In this document: positions 8,661 through 18,144 of the stretch, in pieces
How the letters are laid out: each line of letters begins with the position of its first letter
Numbering within the stretch: the stretch's first letter is position 1
NCBI RefSeq assembly: GCF_002272075.1
Contig: NZ_NPBJ01000021.1
Location: 1-64,000 of the forward strand
Direction: 5' to 3'
DNA from: Terribacillus saccharophilus
GTDB taxonomy: Bacteria; Bacillota; Bacilli; Bacillales; Amphibacillaceae
DNA: 64,000 nucleotides
Made by a program: the position numbers and the translations under genes
The notes under the pieces: model-generated
Told to the model about the DNA's origin: nothing
Database searches by the model: none
Seen by the model: the letters and a program-made list of their open reading frames with translations, nothing else

Positions 8661-10646
8661 GTGGAGGAATTATTGCCTTTAGAACCAGTTGTCCGGCAAC
8701 ATGTTTTCGTTGGCCGGAACAAGGAACTTGCTATATACCACAACTGGTTAGCGGAATATCAGGCTGTCTCCACATTGTTCGTCGTATCGGGCATGGGTGG
8801 AATCGGAAAAAGTGCCCTCTTAGCAAAAATGAACCATGATACAAAAACTAAAGGAATACATACAATTTTCCTAGACGGAAGTGTTTGTCCACAGACGCCT
8901 TCCGGTTTTATGGAATATATTCATATGCTGATACACCCTTATCAGCATGGTGCATCCATTGATGTACTTATTCATAATCCGCTTCAAAAGAAAATTATTT
9001 TATACTTGGATCATTTTGATGAATTAACAGCTCTACACAGTTGGTTTATCAACGCATTTCTTCCTCATATGGCGGCTAAAGGAATTGGTATTGTCCTTGC
9101 AACGAGAAAATCAGTAGCTTCTCCGCATATCAGGACCGTTTCTTTACCACTTACTCATTTTACATATGAGGAGACTTTAAACTATATTAACGCTGTTTCT
9201 AGTTTACCACCGAAACAGGCTCATCAATTAGCTTCCAAATCTGATGGATTTCCTTTAGGACTTGCACTAGCTGTCGATATGGTAACAAAGAGCAGGAAAG
9301 CTGACTTACGTCTCGTGAGTCAAACAATCAGTGCTAAGTTTCTGAGAGAAGTGACAGCTGTTTCTCTGCATCCATTATTAGAGGTGTTGATCGTGATGGA
9401 ATATGCCAATCAGGAGATGCTGGCAGCGGTATTACAACGCCCAATATGTCTCGATGAATATCGTGCTTTGCAGAAGCTATCCTTTATAGATTTGCATCCG
9501 TATGGGTTGAAGCTGCATGAAATCGCTAAAACTCACCTAAAACAAGACTTTCAGATGCGAGAACCAAGCCGCCTGGCAAGCCTTCATCGTAAATGTATGC
9601 AGGTACTTTATCAGCAATTAACTGATACTTCTTTTACCGATAGAGCCATAATAACGTCTGCGCTACTCAAAATGAACAGAGATACATGGCCAAAAAATAA
9701 CGCATATTTAAGCTTCACCTCTACTATTACCCAAGTAGAGACGGACCATATCGTCGAAAGTGACATACCGATTTTACATGACTTAATAGAAGAGTGGTGT
9801 TCATATAGTGTAGATCCTGAACATAACCAGAATTATCATAAGTTCCTGGATGCACTAATTCAACTGGACCCTGATAGCATTCTTTTATTACGTAATCAGC
9901 AACATCTACCAACAGGGATGTTCATCACGGTGCATTTTTCAACAAAGACTGCACCACTTTTATTGCATCATTTCCGTGCTGATCTGGATGCCTGCTTCAC
10001 ACCAGAAGGGTGCAGACAAGCAGCTTTGCAAGCAGATACGTTTGTTCCGATTCTTATTACAGCAACCGAGCACCACCTCTCTTATACAAGACAGGAATTA
10101 ACAGGCATGCTTATAATGGAACAGCTTGCAAAGCTAGCACCTGGCAAACGCGCCATTCTCGTTGCAACAAACGAATCTTTCAGGCAATTCCTGCGAACCA
10201 TTGGCTTCCAAAGTCGTCCGGCAGGAGATATACGTTGTGATACATCCTGGGCAAAGGCAGAAGTATTGGAATTAGACCTTCGAAAAGGGGCATTTGAAGA
10301 CTGGATTTTCGATTTGGTACCAATTAACCAAAAGCAGGCTCTTACTTTAACAATAGAGAAAACACGGAAACTGCTGCACTCCATTAAATCAACAACTGAC
10401 TTAGAAAAATACGCAGACTACTTTACTGATTGTGCAAATGGACATTCTGTCCAAAAGAAGATTATGTCGTTAATGGAACAATCAGATCAGCTTACTCCCG
10501 ACCAGCGAGAGGTTCTCTGGATTAGTTTTATCCGCTTTCCGGATAACGCAATACGAGCAGCCGAAATGTGCAATATGAGCAGAGCTACATTCTATCGGCA
10601 TCAGAAAAAAGCCATACAGCAGCTTACCAATATATTATGCTCATAA
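8661..10646 (+). CDS. STAND-type ATPase regulator with C-terminal HTH
   Basis: 661 residues, soluble. Residues 15-60 hold VFVGRNKEL and the Walker A loop GMGGIGKSALL; LYLDHFDEL (about 115) is a Walker B candidate and LATRKS (about 152) a sensor-1-like Arg motif, followed by a GxP-like DGFPLGLAL (about 193-201), all typical of STAND NTPases such as MalT or GutR. Residues about 375-545 look like a degenerate GNAT fold (LVATNESFRQFLRTIGFQ); this is inference. The C-terminus (about 610-658) is a helix-turn-helix (NMSRATFYRHQKKAI). The GTG start has AAGGAG 8 nt upstream. It is convergent with the capsule operon and divergent from the LCP genes, so it may control one of them. The ligand and targets are unknown. 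Confidence 0.7.
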   Translation: MEELLPLEPVVRQHVFVGRNKELAIYHNWLAEYQAVSTLFVVSGMGGIGKSALLAKMNHDTKTKGIHTIFLDGSVCPQTPSGFMEYIHMLIHPYQHGASIDVLIHNPLQKKIILYLDHFDELTALHSWFINAFLPHMAAKGIGIVLATRKSVASPHIRTVSLPLTHFTYEETLNYINAVSSLPPKQAHQLASKSDGFPLGLALAVDMVTKSRKADLRLVSQTISAKFLREVTAVSLHPLLEVLIVMEYANQEMLAAVLQRPICLDEYRALQKLSFIDLHPYGLKLHEIAKTHLKQDFQMREPSRLASLHRKCMQVLYQQLTDTSFTDRAIITSALLKMNRDTWPKNNAYLSFTSTITQVETDHIVESDIPILHDLIEEWCSYSVDPEHNQNYHKFLDALIQLDPDSILLLRNQQHLPTGMFITVHFSTKTAPLLLHHFRADLDACFTPEGCRQAALQADTFVPILITATEHHLSYTRQELTGMLIMEQLAKLAPGKRAILVATNESFRQFLRTIGFQSRPAGDIRCDTSWAKAEVLELDLRKGAFEDWIFDLVPINQKQALTLTIEKTRKLLHSIKSTTDLEKYADYFTDCANGHSVQKKIMSLMEQSDQLTPDQREVLWISFIRFPDNAIRAAEMCNMSRATFYRHQKKAIQQLTNILCS

Positions 10647-10675
10647 AAAAGGCACACAGGAATACCTGTGTGCCC
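10645..10675. terminator. Terminator between the STAND gene and the capsule operon
   Basis: A perfect 10-bp stem (10651-10660 with 10665-10674) and a 4-nt loop. On the minus strand it is followed by six T residues and it begins 7 nt after the stop of the decayed gene; the plus strand has only a weak T run. Confidence 0.8.
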
Positions 10676-10680
10676 CTTGC

Positions 10681-11073
10681 TTAAAATATCCGTTTTAATC
10701 CTCTTCTGTTGAGTTTCTCTGGCTCATCTCGAACGACTATTGCTCCTTCTACCATCTTCCAATTGTTCTGCATTAGCGTATAAGCCATTTGATTTCCGAA
10801 CTGTTTGGACACTTCCTTTCCATCATCCTAATTTAATATAAATCTACTCCTGTACCATTAGACCGAACATAATACTTATCTGGTATAAATTAACAAATCA
10901 CATATTGGGTTAGAATTAAATTGGATAGTAATAAAATTACACCTATTCATACTTTAAAGGATTTCATTTGAGTCATTATTATAACTCCATGGCTTCACTT
11001 TATCATTCAGTTTGCTATGTAAGTCTCTAATTCGATCGATCGCTGTATCAAGCTTGAGTTCTTCATATTTCAA
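10681..11073 (-). pseudogene. Decayed gene at the distal end of the capsule operon
   Basis: No intact gene spans this 435-bp gap, but the minus strand holds three coding-looking pieces in different frames, in order: 39 residues from a TTG at 11073 (contains KLDTAIDRIRDLHSKLND), 18 residues at 10889-10833 (contains DKYYVRSNGTGVDLY), and 48 residues at 10827-10681 (contains MAYTLMQNNWKMVEGAIVV) that stop 7 nt before a terminator. In-frame stops and a frame change lie between them. The simplest reading is one gene, or its 3' part, inactivated by frameshifts. I do not recognise the family. The last piece could also be a short gene of 35 to 43 residues (ATG at 10788 or GTG at 10812). Confidence 0.5.
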
Positions 11074-11081
11074 CTATAGTT

Positions 11082-12455
11082 TCATTTTATATTTACACTA
11101 CACATATCTTCAATTTTTCCCCATTCTTGTGTAATAGTATGATTGTCGTTTTCTGTGAGGTGCTTCCCAGTTTGAACTTCTATAATCTCTAAATCTGTGA
11201 TTGCTTTCACTGAGTGTTTTTGAGAGAGAGAAATCTTAATAACATCTCCAGCTCTAATATGCTCTAGCTTACCGTCAATGGCAAAAATTCCTTCTCCTTT
11301 TACTATAGTCCATATCTTACTGCTATTGTAGTGCACTAGATAATCCACATTATATTCTCTTTCAATACCAATCCTTTTAACCAATGTTTCATTACCTTCA
11401 ACATGCTTAGTGTATTCTAAAACTCTATACCACCCCCATCTTTTTTCTTCGTACATAGGTCTTGTAGGAAATTCATTTATATAATTCTTTACTTTTGGAC
11501 TTAATTCTTTACTAGAAACTAGTATCCCTTCATAGCTAGATGATATTATGGCATTATCTATTCCAATAACTACCACTGGAATGTCTAACTCATTTATTAT
11601 ATGCGTATTCAAAGTATCCTGACCTAAAATCCCTTTACCATTGACATTAACTGACATCTCTTCTGAAAGGGTGTTCCAAGTTCCTAAGTCTTTCCATTCG
11701 CCATTATACTGTGTAACGACTATATTACGCATGGATTCTACCACTTCATAATCAAAACTATTTTTAGGTATAGAACTATAATTTTCTAGTAGATAGTCAT
11801 AATCATTATTTATATTTATACAATCTAGATAATCGAGTATATAGCTAACTCTAAAAGCAAAAACGCCACAATTCCACAAGGCATTTTTTTTCATTAGCTG
11901 TTCAGCATACTCTTTACTAGGTTTCTCTACAAATTTATTAACTTCAAATCCATTTTTCACTTCTTTACCTGGGAGAATATAACCGTATTTCTCAGATGGA
12001 AATGTTGGTTTCACACCAATTAGTGCTAAATCACTATTATTAGAATCTATTAAGTTTTCCAATCCTTTAATTTGTGTAAAAAAGTCTTGCTCAACAAAAG
12101 GGTCAACAGGTAACACTGTAATAACTTCGTCTTCTTTTAAACTTTTGTATTTATACAAATATGTCACAGCAAGGGAAATTGCTGCAAAAGTATCTCTACG
12201 ATCTGGTTCTATAACTATTGGGACATCTTCCCCCAATTGATTTTTTAGTATTTCTGATTGCGTATAGTTTGTTGCGATTATTGCATCTTCAGACAGCCCA
12301 ATTTCATTTAATTGCCTCCATACTCTTTGAACCATAGATTCTCGTGTATCCGTTTCAGGATTATCCAAAACTTTTAGAAATTGTTTTGAGCGAGAGTCAT
12401 TAGATAACGGCCATAATCTTTGACCAGATCCACCTGATAGAAGTATAATTTTCAT
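11082..12455 (-). CDS. manC: Mannose-1-phosphate guanylyltransferase (ManC type)
   Basis: Makes GDP-mannose from GTP and mannose 1-phosphate in the cytoplasm, a sugar donor for the capsule operon that it ends. The nucleotidyltransferase domain fills about 1-270, with GGSGQRLWPLS and SRSKQF near the start, VLPVDPFVEQ (acceptor and metal site) and FVEKPSKEYAEQL. A C-terminal cupin (about 340-445; YLVHYNSSKIWTIVKGEG) resembles type II phosphomannose isomerase, but I cannot confirm that it is active, because the usual metal-binding His cluster looks reduced. The ATG at 12455, 5 nt after AAGGGTGA, is preferred to a GTG three codons upstream. It is 11 nt downstream of the GT14 gene. Confidence 0.88.
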   Translation of the reverse strand: MKIILLSGGSGQRLWPLSNDSRSKQFLKVLDNPETDTRESMVQRVWRQLNEIGLSEDAIIATNYTQSEILKNQLGEDVPIVIEPDRRDTFAAISLAVTYLYKYKSLKEDEVITVLPVDPFVEQDFFTQIKGLENLIDSNNSDLALIGVKPTFPSEKYGYILPGKEVKNGFEVNKFVEKPSKEYAEQLMKKNALWNCGVFAFRVSYILDYLDCININNDYDYLLENYSSIPKNSFDYEVVESMRNIVVTQYNGEWKDLGTWNTLSEEMSVNVNGKGILGQDTLNTHIINELDIPVVVIGIDNAIISSSYEGILVSSKELSPKVKNYINEFPTRPMYEEKRWGWYRVLEYTKHVEGNETLVKRIGIEREYNVDYLVHYNSSKIWTIVKGEGIFAIDGKLEHIRAGDVIKISLSQKHSVKAITDLEIIEVQTGKHLTENDNHTITQEWGKIEDMCSVNIK

Positions 12456-12466
12456 TAAAATCACCC

Positions 12467-13357
12467 TTAGCCGATTATTTGGTCTATTTTCTCTATAATA
12501 CCTTTTGAATGATCATTGAATTTCCGAGCATACAAGTATTGTTTCTGTCCATATTCAGAGACATAATCTATTTCTCTCTTTATTATTGGAAAATGTATAT
12601 TATCTATTAAGGATGGATAAGGAGGTTTCCCTAAATTCCAATCTGTAAAAGTTAAACCTGGTTCAACAGTATTAGCAAAAGGAGAATTCATTATAATAGT
12701 CTGAAAAAACATTTCATCTGGTATAAATGTATTTTTATAGAATCTTACAAACTGTTTATTTTTGTCTAAAAATTCCAAGAGATAGTCTGTAAAGACTGTA
12801 TTAAAACACCACCATTGACTGCCTGCAAAGTAATCATAACCTTGATACAATAATGGAAATTTTCTCTTTATTTTTGAGTTAACTATAACTTTATTAATAA
12901 TTCTTTTAAAGAGTCCGCTAAGGGTTCTGTTTCTAAATCCTCCTTCAATATGATAATAAAAGACTCTATCTAGAGATTTGTTATTATTGGGCATTTTTGT
13001 AACATTGATAAAATTTTTCATCTTATTATTTTCAAAGAACACCGAAATATCTTCATTTGATTTGATTGGATAATCAACACCGCTCATTAAAATATAAAAA
13101 TCATGTTGACCTTTACTCCTCGCTAACCTTAACAATTCTATTTCCACATTTACAATGCTAAATCCACCCCATTTAACATCATATCTTTCTTCCATTATAT
13201 ATAAATTACCTTCTAAATTACCTAAACCACTAAGAGTGATTGAACTTTTTTTATCTATATGTAAGAAGAAACTAGAATTTTCACTATCAAGCTTTCTTAT
13301 TAATCTTTTCAAATGCAATTCATTATTATGAGCTAAAATTATGTAAGCTAATTTCAT
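12467..13357 (-). CDS. Core-2/I-branching type (GT14) glycosyltransferase
   Basis: 296 residues, no membrane segment. The order AYIILAHNNELHLKRLI, FLHIDKKS, DVKWGGFSIVNVEIELL, FYILMSGVDYPIKS and GSQWWCFN matches the beta-1,6-N-acetylglucosaminyltransferase (Core-2/I-branching, GT14) family. It probably adds a branching or chain sugar to the lipid-linked repeat unit; donor and acceptor cannot be read from sequence. Its first 32 nt overlap the end of the Wzy gene, a long overlap that implies coupled translation. AGTAGGA lies about 7 nt before the ATG. Confidence 0.83.
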   Translation of the reverse strand: MKLAYIILAHNNELHLKRLIRKLDSENSSFFLHIDKKSSITLSGLGNLEGNLYIMEERYDVKWGGFSIVNVEIELLRLARSKGQHDFYILMSGVDYPIKSNEDISVFFENNKMKNFINVTKMPNNNKSLDRVFYYHIEGGFRNRTLSGLFKRIINKVIVNSKIKRKFPLLYQGYDYFAGSQWWCFNTVFTDYLLEFLDKNKQFVRFYKNTFIPDEMFFQTIIMNSPFANTVEPGLTFTDWNLGKPPYPSLIDNIHFPIIKREIDYVSEYGQKQYLYARKFNDHSKGIIEKIDQIIG

Positions 13358-14645
13358 TGTGATTCCTACTCTCTTTCTCTTTAGATACTTGACCGAATAG
13401 TAAACTAAACATCACAAAGTAATATAAAACATTATTTACGAAATAGTATTGATTAGGATTAAAGTTACTACAAATCAAATTTGCTATAAAGAAAGCCAAA
13501 GAAAAAATTCTAATTAATTTATCATTTTGTTTTCTCCATATCTTTATAAGCAACCAAAAATTAAATATCACGTACAAAACAAATATAATTAGACCATTTT
13601 CGGCTAATGTATTTATGTATTGAGAGTGAATGTTAATATCACTAATAAAAAAATTATTTTTTAGGTACGCTTGGTATTGACCCGTGCCAATGCCTGTAAA
13701 CCAATTGTTAGGCATTGCATAATCAAAAACTCTTTCATATTGTATAAAACGAGAAGATTGTGTATCTCCCCTTTGAGTAACCAATTTATTTATTAAGTAA
13801 TCAGCAGATACAAGTAATACTAAGCCTATAATAGGTACAGAAAAACAATAAATTATAATTCTTCTTAGAACATCTTTTCTCTTTTTACTCCAATAGAATG
13901 CTAAAAACACTATAAATTCAATAAGTATACCTAGATAGCCAATTCTTGTTAATGTTAAAGCTGAAAAAAGTAGGTTGAAAATCAGGGCGATAAGACTCGT
14001 TTTATCCTTATATTTTAAAAAGTTAAAGAGAGTTATACATACTAACAATGCACTAAAGTTACCGGCAGCATTATTGGTTCCCGCTATTCCAGTAACTCTC
14101 AAGGAATCTATAGCACCTTCAGTATACAAAATACTGTCATTAAATCCACCGATTAATAACTTTTTCTTGGTGACTAATTGAGCTAAACTTAATAAGCTAT
14201 TAAAGATGGATATAAAATTAAATAGATACAGAAATTTTCCGATTTTTAGATTTTGTGTGGATTTAAAAATTAAGTATAAAGTAAATAGTGTTATATATGT
14301 AAATAGAATAGAATAATAAGAAGGGAGATCTACTGCCCTATATAATAAATCTAATATAAGAACAAAAAACATAGAGAGAAAGAAGACTATACCGTAGTCC
14401 AGTTTTAAGCTATTACCGTTTACCATAAAAATCACTAGAACTATTAAAGAAATAGTAATAACATTTACCCCAACACCAATTTTTTCTCCATTTACTATGG
14501 TAGTATGACCTATTCCGAGATAAAAGTTAAAAAATATGATGGGTAATACAGAACATATGAGCTTGTTTTGTTGATCTGTCTTACTTATCAATTTTATAGT
14601 AAAGAAGTAGCAGAATAAAAAAAAGATTAATAAAATAATATCCAT
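13326..14645 (-). CDS. O-antigen ligase/polymerase-like protein (Wzy)
   Basis: 439 residues with about ten to twelve hydrophobic helices and a larger outward loop (about 300-340, with GIGTGQYQAYL and NIHSQYINTLAENG), the layout of O-antigen polymerase or ligase (Wzy_C) proteins. It should join repeat units on the outer face of the membrane. The gene lies between GT2 and GT14 genes of the operon, and GAGGAG sits 6-7 nt before the ATG. Sequence is highly diverged and AT-rich, as usual for serotype-specific polymerases. With the flippase at 18145 it defines a Wzx/Wzy pathway. Confidence 0.8.
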   Translation of the reverse strand: MDIILLIFFLFCYFFTIKLISKTDQQNKLICSVLPIIFFNFYLGIGHTTIVNGEKIGVGVNVITISLIVLVIFMVNGNSLKLDYGIVFFLSMFFVLILDLLYRAVDLPSYYSILFTYITLFTLYLIFKSTQNLKIGKFLYLFNFISIFNSLLSLAQLVTKKKLLIGGFNDSILYTEGAIDSLRVTGIAGTNNAAGNFSALLVCITLFNFLKYKDKTSLIALIFNLLFSALTLTRIGYLGILIEFIVFLAFYWSKKRKDVLRRIIIYCFSVPIIGLVLLVSADYLINKLVTQRGDTQSSRFIQYERVFDYAMPNNWFTGIGTGQYQAYLKNNFFISDINIHSQYINTLAENGLIIFVLYVIFNFWLLIKIWRKQNDKLIRIFSLAFFIANLICSNFNPNQYYFVNNVLYYFVMFSLLFGQVSKEKESRNHNEISLHNFSS

Positions 14646-14664
14646 ATATACTCCTCATCAGCCA

Positions 14665-15699
14665 TTAATATTTTCTGATTAATTTTTTTGCAGAAAGAAT
14701 TAAGTATACTTTTAATTTTTGCTTTAAAGAAATCTCAAATAATGTATTAGATACTTTTTTAAATAAACTACTAATTTCTATGAATCTTAATTTACTATTG
14801 GCTATAGAATCTAACAACTCCTCTTTACATACACGTTCAAATACATTAGTTGACGTAATTTTCTTTTTTTTGTTCTGGTTAATTAAATTTTCCAATACGC
14901 TTAAAAGTCGGTTATAAGAACCATAGTCCTCATGTGTATCTGGATTAAAAATGCTTGTAAAAATCTCTTGTTCCTCTTTACTGAGTATAAATTTATATCG
15001 ATTAAAAGAGTCTACATGTATCTCCTGAAGTAATTTCCTTCTCTTTTCGAATCTTTCAGTTAAAGATTTCTTTGTTATATTTACGTGTCCTGTTCTATAA
15101 AAAGTTAACGTCTTGTGTATTATTCCTATTTCATTCTTATAGGCAAGCCTAGACCAAAATTCATAATCTTGTAGTACAAAATACTTCGGATTATACTCGT
15201 ATTCGTCTTTTAAGTCCCTTACTCTAATCATTCCGGTTGAATTACCAATTCGGTTCTTAAACAATAAGGATATTCTTAATTCCTCATTACTATTATAAGG
15301 AATCTTTCTTCGTCTATTAAATTTACGACCAAATTCTTTATAATCTGTAACTACAGCCTTACAATCAGGAAATTTCTCTAAGTAATACACTTGGTCTCTC
15401 AACCGATCCTTATGCGCTAAGTCATCTGCGTCCAATATGGCTAAGTATTTACCTTTCGCTTCCCGTAAACCAACATTTCTAGTATAGGGAAGTCCCATAT
15501 TTTTTTCGTTATCCATTAGTCGAATTCTATTGTCTTTTATTGAATTAACTATCTCCCTAGATCTATCTTTCGATCCATCATTTACAATCACTATCTCCAA
15601 ATTTATATAAGACTGTGCAAGAATACTTGCTATTGTTTCTTCAATGTATTCTTCTGCGTTGTACAATGGTATAAAAACGCTAACTAAAGGTGTTTTCAT
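14665..15699 (-). CDS. Family 2 glycosyltransferase
   Basis: 344 residues. A GT-A domain covers about 5-220: VSVFIPLYNAEEYIEETI, IVIVNDGSKDRSREIV, NVGLREAKGKYLAILDADD and the later QDYEFWSRL, which matches the ED motif used as catalytic base. The C-terminal 120 residues are helical and without a clear family. It should add one sugar to the undecaprenyl-linked unit at the inner membrane face. It starts 17 nt after the acetyltransferase gene with AGGTGA upstream. Confidence 0.85.
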   Translation of the reverse strand: MKTPLVSVFIPLYNAEEYIEETIASILAQSYINLEIVIVNDGSKDRSREIVNSIKDNRIRLMDNEKNMGLPYTRNVGLREAKGKYLAILDADDLAHKDRLRDQVYYLEKFPDCKAVVTDYKEFGRKFNRRRKIPYNSNEELRISLLFKNRIGNSTGMIRVRDLKDEYEYNPKYFVLQDYEFWSRLAYKNEIGIIHKTLTFYRTGHVNITKKSLTERFEKRRKLLQEIHVDSFNRYKFILSKEEQEIFTSIFNPDTHEDYGSYNRLLSVLENLINQNKKKKITSTNVFERVCKEELLDSIANSKLRFIEISSLFKKVSNTLFEISLKQKLKVYLILSAKKLIRKY

Positions 15700-15716
15700 C
15701 TAATTCACCTCACTCC

Positions 15717-16298
15717 TTACTTATGATATCTAAACAATAATCCTTTTGAACCCTTTTGATTAATGATTTTTGCCGGAACACCTGCTACAGTGACATTACT
15801 ATCTACATCTTTATTGACAACCGCATTTGCACCTATTGCTACGTTATCTTTAATATTAATTGCTCCATATATTTTAGCACCTGGTCCGATATACACATTG
15901 TCTCCAATAGTTGGGACATCGACTAAGCTAGTATCTTTTCCAGTGCCTATATTAACATTAGCATGTATACGGCAATTCGCACCTACCTTTGAACCGCTAT
16001 TAACAATAATAGTACCTCGATGTGCTATGGATAGCCCTGGTCCAAAAACATTAGTCGGAATTTCAAAACCAAGTTTTTGCGAAAGCTTGTGAAATTTATA
16101 TTTTAAATATAGCGTCTTCACTCTATTATGAATACCTTTTTTACAATTAATATTGTATTCTAATTTTCTCAATAATATCTGGAATTTCCAAATATCATCC
16201 ACTATTGGCCGTGGAAACTTTCTTGTAAAACCCAAAGCTTGTTTATCTGCAGCGAGATAATTTTTTAAGTCATCTTTATTTTGAATCACAATAATCAT
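15717..16298 (-). CDS. Serine acetyltransferase-like (left-handed beta-helix) O-acetyltransferase
   Basis: 193 residues. The N-terminal half is helical; residues about 90-180 are hexapeptide repeats (IAHRGTIIVNSGSKVGANCR, VPTIGDNVYIGPGAKIYG, IGANAVVNKDVDSNVTVAGV) as in CysE and capsule acetyltransferases. The conserved His (SIAHRGT) is the likely catalytic base. In this setting it more likely O-acetylates a sugar of the repeat unit than serine. Its ATG overlaps the stop of the GT4 gene upstream by 4 nt. Confidence 0.83.
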   Translation of the reverse strand: MIIVIQNKDDLKNYLAADKQALGFTRKFPRPIVDDIWKFQILLRKLEYNINCKKGIHNRVKTLYLKYKFHKLSQKLGFEIPTNVFGPGLSIAHRGTIIVNSGSKVGANCRIHANVNIGTGKDTSLVDVPTIGDNVYIGPGAKIYGAINIKDNVAIGANAVVNKDVDSNVTVAGVPAKIINQKGSKGLLFRYHK

Positions 16299-17359
16299 CC
16301 TTCTGTTACTGAGGCATATAATTTTTCTATCTTTAAAAAATATTCCTTGTTATCAAACATTTCCTCAGCCATCTGTCTGGATTTCTTTGAATAATTCAAT
16401 AAGTTTTTTGGCTCAAGAACATTTAAGATTGCTTTTTCTAATTCCTTTACACTGCCAGGTTGAACTAATTCACCATTCTCTTTATTCTTAACAGCTTCAT
16501 CTATACTTCCTACATTTGTAGAAACTATTGGCAAGTAAAAGCTCATTGCTTCTAATATAGATAATGGTAAGCCTTCATTATAAGAAGGAAGCACAAATAG
16601 ATCTGCTCTTCTAAGTAAATCATTCTTTTCCTTCTCATTAACCCAACCTACAAATTTAAACTTTTTCTCTAAGCCTGCAGATTTAACAACTTTAACTGAC
16701 TCTTCAAATAATTCACCATCACCAGCAATAACAAATTCCACATTACCGTTTTTAGTTATAAATTTTGCTGCTTCTATTAAATCTAATATTCCTTTTCTCT
16801 CTATTAAAACAGCGAGAAATAGTATAATATGTTTCTTATTATTGTATGACTTTTCAAAGGGAATAGGTAAGTCTACTGCATTTCTAAGGATAATCGTTCT
16901 AGAACTAGACTCAATCTTTTTTATTATATTTTCCCAATTAGTTCCCAAAGCAATAACTGCATCCGAATTGGATAGCAATTCTTTAATCTTGATCTTATTT
17001 TTATTGTTTGAACCATTAAAATAAGATTCAAATTCTGCTCCGTGAGTATGAGTTATCACTTTTTTATTAAATAATCTAGCCAATTTGAAAATAATATATT
17101 TCCTTTGGAAACTTCCTCGCTCCGAGAGATGCATATGAACAATATCAACTTGTTTAAAGATAAGAGAATATATAACTTTTAATAATTGTAAACCAAAGTA
17201 AATCAATTTAAATGCACTGTTTCTAAAGTCTTTATGAGTGGCAATGTAACTTAAATTATAGCGATTTGATTTATATTTTAAGAATGAATTTACAACAGTT
17301 GTCATACCGCCTTTTACATCTGTACTTGAACCTACCATTAGTACGTTCTTCTTAATCAT
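16295..17359 (-). CDS. Family 4 glycosyltransferase
   Basis: 354 residues of GT-B fold: an N-terminal Rossmann domain with the glycine-rich STDVKGGMTTVV, and a C-terminal donor-binding domain with VLIERKGILDLIEA, FVIAGDGELFE and the EX7E signature in LPSYNEGLPLSILEAMSF. A soluble or peripheral inner-face enzyme that adds one sugar to the repeat unit. It is 3 nt downstream of the GT26 gene and overlaps the acetyltransferase gene by 4 nt. Sugar specificity is not predictable. Confidence 0.86.
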   Translation of the reverse strand: MIKKNVLMVGSSTDVKGGMTTVVNSFLKYKSNRYNLSYIATHKDFRNSAFKLIYFGLQLLKVIYSLIFKQVDIVHMHLSERGSFQRKYIIFKLARLFNKKVITHTHGAEFESYFNGSNNKNKIKIKELLSNSDAVIALGTNWENIIKKIESSSRTIILRNAVDLPIPFEKSYNNKKHIILFLAVLIERKGILDLIEAAKFITKNGNVEFVIAGDGELFEESVKVVKSAGLEKKFKFVGWVNEKEKNDLLRRADLFVLPSYNEGLPLSILEAMSFYLPIVSTNVGSIDEAVKNKENGELVQPGSVKELEKAILNVLEPKNLLNYSKKSRQMAEEMFDNKEYFLKIEKLYASVTEG

Positions 17360-17362
17360 AAT

Positions 17363-18136
17363 TTATCTCCTGTCCTTTTTGCTAAATAGTTCGTATGCTA
17401 CTATATTTATAAATTTCATGTCATTAACAAAATATCTTTTAAACATTCTTTTTGGTTCCTTTATGAATCTATAAAACCATTCTAACCCGAATCTTTGCAT
17501 CCACACCGGTGCTCTTTTTACTGTACCTGCTATAAAGTCGATTGAAGCTCCTACCTGTAGTGAGATTGGTATATTCAAGTCTTGTATACTAGCTATGAAG
17601 TATTCTCCCTTTGGAGAACCAAGAGATACCAATAAAATATCAGGTGATGAAATTTTAATGATTTCCTTATAGCTTTCTATTAATTCAAGATTTTTTTCAA
17701 ATCCGAATTCTGGACTTAGTACATCAATATGAATTTCTTGTCCATAAATCTCCTTACATTTTTTCGCCGCCAATTCAGCAACTCCCTCTTTAGAACCGAA
17801 TATAAAAACTTTATATTCTTTTTGATATGCTAATTCCATTATTCTAGGTGTTAAATCTGAACCAGATACTTTCTCTTTAAAAGGCTTTTTGAAAAATTTT
17901 GATAGGAACAGTATGGGCATTCCATCAACAAATTTTAGGTTAGCTTCTTTATATATTTTTCTAAACTCTTCGTCTTTTCTAATATTCACTAAATGATCTA
18001 CATTTGGAGTTACAACGAATCCAGTACTATTTGTCTTCTTATTTTTCTGGATTTCTTTATCAATTTTAATTATTGCTTCATTCATCGTTACATTATCAAA
18101 TGTGATACCAAAAATTGTTATCTTATCATTCATCAA
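17363..18136 (-). CDS. WecB/TagA/CpsF family (GT26) glycosyltransferase
   Basis: 257 residues. Recognised from TPNVDHLVNI, FVDGMPILFLSKFF, SGSDLTPRIMELA, YKVFIFGSKEGVAE, LLVSLGSPKGEYFIA and GASIDFIAGTVKRAPVW. GT26 enzymes transfer ManNAc, ManNAcA or glucose-type residues to lipid-linked GlcNAc; the Asp in VDGMP corresponds to the essential Asp of TagA. It differs clearly from the TagA-like protein at 59546, so it is probably the capsule version that adds the second sugar. The C-terminal basic appendage (FYRFIKEPKRMFKRYF) is the membrane-targeting tail known in TagA. Confidence 0.88.
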   Translation of the reverse strand: MMNDKITIFGITFDNVTMNEAIIKIDKEIQKNKKTNSTGFVVTPNVDHLVNIRKDEEFRKIYKEANLKFVDGMPILFLSKFFKKPFKEKVSGSDLTPRIMELAYQKEYKVFIFGSKEGVAELAAKKCKEIYGQEIHIDVLSPEFGFEKNLELIESYKEIIKISSPDILLVSLGSPKGEYFIASIQDLNIPISLQVGASIDFIAGTVKRAPVWMQRFGLEWFYRFIKEPKRMFKRYFVNDMKFINIVAYELFSKKDRR

Positions 18137-18144
18137 ACATCCCC

